From a virus: a stretch of 36,576 bases of DNA. The notes beneath the pieces are model-generated. The model had not been told where the DNA came from and made no database searches. It saw only the letters and a list, made by a program, of their open reading frames with translations. The position numbers and the translations under genes were made by a program. The stretch covers positions 1-36,576 of IMG/VR virus record IMGVR_UViG_3300042520_000085. The stretch is one strand, 5' to 3'. Shown here one piece after another: positions 34,401 to 36,576 of this stretch (position 1 is its first letter; each line of letters starts with the position of its first letter).

Positions 34401-36481
34401 TATGTCTCTGCAATAACGTCGAATTGAATACTCTGTGGATTATCCACATCGATAGCTAGGATTCTATTTCTAGATGGCTTGATAATTTCCTGTGCAGGTA
34501 CCGCACTGAAAGATACAACATCTGTATCATAGAATGAATTGTTGGCAACATCTACTGGTCTAATATAATTTAGCACAACCTGGCCACGGTCATAATAGAT
34601 CGTTCCTGCGTTGTTATCTACAATTACCTGATCACCAGTTGATGTGGTGTAATATGTGCGAACTGTTCCTAGATTAGTCTCTAGAACTGGAACTGCCGCA
34701 GCACCTTCACCAAGACCTGTAATCTGCACCTGCGCTCTAGTATAGTTGCGACCCTTGTTGGTTACATTGATCTTGATAACCTTTTCATCTACCACAACAG
34801 CGGTAGCAGTAGCACCAACACCGTCACCGGTGATTGTGACTTTAGGAAGTTCTGTATAGCCGTCACCACCATTAATCATAGTGACAGAATTGATACCAGA
34901 GTTAGCACCTGGATCTTCTTCAAAATAAACATTTCTCTGATTTAGAGCGGTATCGATTACTTTGATCCATGGATATGAATTGAAACGATTGTATGCATCG
35001 CTTTTCATTAGAGGCATGTTATAGTTGATGATGTATCTTCTCAACTCATCAACGATCATATCAACTCTTTTCTGGACATAAACATCGATATCTGAACCTG
35101 TAATGGCAGGATCTGATCCTTCAATATACTGCTGCAACTTAGACTTACGGAAAGTTGACTTAAAGGTATTCAACTCATCGTTATTATACTTAAGAATAGC
35201 AGCCCTTACGATTTCTCTAATCTCATTAGCTGTTTTTGATGTTCTGTTAGGATCGTATGTTACTCTACCAGTCAATACAACGAATACATAATCTGGATCG
35301 ACAATCTCTGGTGTAACAGTGACAACATTCTTATTTCTAACATAGTCACGCTTGATTATTTCTTTGTCCTGATCAGATAGCTTGTAATAGCCTTTGGTCT
35401 TAAATGACATAAAGACTTTGCCATATTGAATAGGAACATTATCTTCACCGCCCCAAACAGAAACGGCGTCGATATTTGGATAATTCTTAACAAGAGTTGA
35501 TTCATAATCGGTTGTTGTAACAGCACGATTTTGTGCAGTATAGAAATTAGGCGCACGAATACGAATTGTTTCGATATCTTCCTTATCCACCGCACCTCTT
35601 GATGCCTGTCTAGTGGTAACTCTAACATCTTCACGATAATAACCACCAACTGGCTGAACGAACTTAAAGCCACCGATATTATTAGCGGCTGCTCCTGTTG
35701 TATCGAGATAGGTGATTTGAACAATGTTGCCGTTCTTAGGCTTATAACCTAGAACACCATCGCCAAAGTAAACAGTCCAATTAAGATTTTCGTTTTCTTC
35801 TACGAAATATACGAATGAGTCTGGTGATAGTTCTGTCAAGTCATTTGCTAGTGAATATTCTTCACTGTATGAATTACTTGATGACTCGAATACTAGAACA
35901 GTAAGGGTTGATGTATCGACATTAGCAGAAGGCAATTCAAATCTTCTGTATGGATTAGATGCATCTACCTTAAACTGCTGAGTAATTGCCTCGCCTTGCT
36001 TAATAACGACATTAGAAAAGGTGAATGCGGAGGCAAACTTTGAAACAGTATTTGAGTTAACTGTTACGAAAGGATAATTAATACCATTAACATCTGTGCC
36101 TAGAAGTCTAGTATATTTCTCTAGTGTGATTGTAGGAATAGTTGTTATTTCATTTCTGGTTGGCTTAACATAAACATCGATAACTGCCTGTGAACCACGA
36201 GCGGAAGCAGGCACATATCCAATAGCCTTAGAATGTGATAGAATGTTCTGACGGATCTGTGCAGTATCTAGAAAAGACTCATTGGCAAGCATGTTCATAT
36301 AGAAAGCATTGTAATAAGTGTTATAGGCAAGCATGTCTAATAGAACAGCAAGACCAGAACCTTCGAAGTCATAATCTTGAAAGGTATCTTGTGAACGAAG
36401 ATATTCCTTAAGATTCTCTCTAATCGATGTAAAGTCTAATTCTGTGACTCTTAGTGCTGCGTTTGAATTTGCGGATGCCAT
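34400..36481 (-). CDS. 6: Baseplate wedge protein (gp6-like)
   Basis: 693 residues against 660 in T4 gp6, the wedge core that forms the inner baseplate ring and drives its hexagon-to-star change. Diagnostic parts are LDFTSIRENLKEYLRSQDTF, DYDFEGSGLAVLLDMLAYNT followed by YYNAFYMNMLANESFLDTA, then ILSHSKAIGYVP and VYFGDGVLGYKPKNGNIVQI. The first 500 residues are the conserved J-type wedge. Residues about 525-600 add a NGGDGYTELPKVTITGDG and NKGRNYTRAQVQITG module pair as in gp7 and gp8. It starts 5 nt after the gp25 stop and ends in TAATG with the gp7-like gene. Confidence 0.95.
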   Translation of the reverse strand: MASANSNAALRVTELDFTSIRENLKEYLRSQDTFQDYDFEGSGLAVLLDMLAYNTYYNAFYMNMLANESFLDTAQIRQNILSHSKAIGYVPASARGSQAVIDVYVKPTRNEITTIPTITLEKYTRLLGTDVNGINYPFVTVNSNTVSKFASAFTFSNVVIKQGEAITQQFKVDASNPYRRFELPSANVDTSTLTVLVFESSSNSYSEEYSLANDLTELSPDSFVYFVEENENLNWTVYFGDGVLGYKPKNGNIVQITYLDTTGAAANNIGGFKFVQPVGGYYREDVRVTTRQASRGAVDKEDIETIRIRAPNFYTAQNRAVTTTDYESTLVKNYPNIDAVSVWGGEDNVPIQYGKVFMSFKTKGYYKLSDQDKEIIKRDYVRNKNVVTVTPEIVDPDYVFVVLTGRVTYDPNRTSKTANEIREIVRAAILKYNNDELNTFKSTFRKSKLQQYIEGSDPAITGSDIDVYVQKRVDMIVDELRRYIINYNMPLMKSDAYNRFNSYPWIKVIDTALNQRNVYFEEDPGANSGINSVTMINGGDGYTELPKVTITGDGVGATATAVVVDEKVIKINVTNKGRNYTRAQVQITGLGEGAAAVPVLETNLGTVRTYYTTSTGDQVIVDNNAGTIYYDRGQVVLNYIRPVDVANNSFYDTDVVSFSAVPAQEIIKPSRNRILAIDVDNPQSIQFDVIAET

Positions 36482-36486
36482 AGCTA

Positions 36487-36576
36487 TTATCTAATCCTTT
36501 CTAGGAATACCGTCGTGACAACTGGCTCATTTCTATTTAGAATAACAAATTCAATGGTTATATCAAAACCATTTCT
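36487..36576 (-). CDS. 25: Baseplate wedge protein gp25-like, C-terminal fragment
   Basis: The minus-strand frame entering from the right edge encodes 29 residues (NGFDITIEFVILNRNEPVVT, ending VFLERIR) and stops at 36487, 5 nt before gp6. The strand pattern and the final hydrophobic-xx-Arg match the end of gp25, whose T4 form ends in a comparable beta strand plus short tail. gp25 directly precedes gp6 in most far-T4 phages, as I recall. gp25 is the lysozyme-like wedge protein that starts the sheath handshake. The rest lies outside the window, so the assignment rests on 29 residues and position. Confidence 0.65.
   Translation of the reverse strand, partial: RNGFDITIEFVILNRNEPVVTTVFLERIR

Overview
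The window is a late structural block of a T4-like contractile-tailed phage. It is packed almost end to end with genes that all read on the minus strand. Reading in the direction of transcription (right to left), I recognise the end of gp25, then gp6, a gp7-like protein, gp8, a very large DUF4815-type protein, a fibre cluster, gp13, gp14, gp15, a second fibre cluster, gp16, and the ATPase half of gp17. This is T4 late-gene order, but T4 genes 9, 10, 11, 12 and wac are absent. A 2031-residue DUF4815-type protein and several very long Asn-rich fibre proteins stand in their place. That pattern, the beta modules added to gp6, gp7, gp8, gp14 and gp15, and several small companion proteins resemble the far-T4 myoviruses of aquatic bacteria (cyanophage/pelagiphage type). 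The host cannot be fixed from this window: it has no photosynthesis or other host-derived metabolic gene, no tRNA, and no integrase.

Layout: 1-1235 is the terminase (gp17 partial, gp16). 1249-5764 is an accessory fibre cassette lying between gp16 and gp15: a 208-aa tip-like protein, a 767-aa heptad-repeat fibre, and a 526-aa heptad fibre with an S74 chaperone. 5800-8442 holds the neck and tail completion proteins gp15, gp14 and gp13. 8461-8640 is a 59-codon gene with a strong ribosome binding site. 8682-23739 is the main fibre cluster: two giant S74 fibres of 2278 and 1715 residues, smaller fibre parts of 359, 114 and 77 residues, a 179-aa coiled coil, a 68-aa protein and a 210-aa left-handed beta-helix protein. 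23740-36576 is the baseplate wedge region.

How the parts fit: gp25, gp6, gp7 and gp8 build the baseplate wedge, and the DUF4815 protein probably forms its periphery, where fibres attach. gp13, gp14 and gp15 join tail to head, and gp16 and gp17 package the DNA. The fibres probably reach the host. Three of them end in a self-cleaving S74 chaperone whose Ser-Lys pair is intact. Genes are separated by 0-41 nt; six junctions are TAATG stop/start overlaps and two others overlap by 11 and 32 nt, so co-transcription and translational coupling are likely.

The least ordinary part is the fibre repeat architecture: about 50 hendecad units in each giant fibre, heptads in two others, five 90-residue tandem units in an A-B-A-B-B order, and cassettes shared between fibre genes. 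Several small beta modules also recur in neighbouring baseplate and neck proteins. I saw no plus-strand gene, and no gene-free stretch longer than 41 nt.
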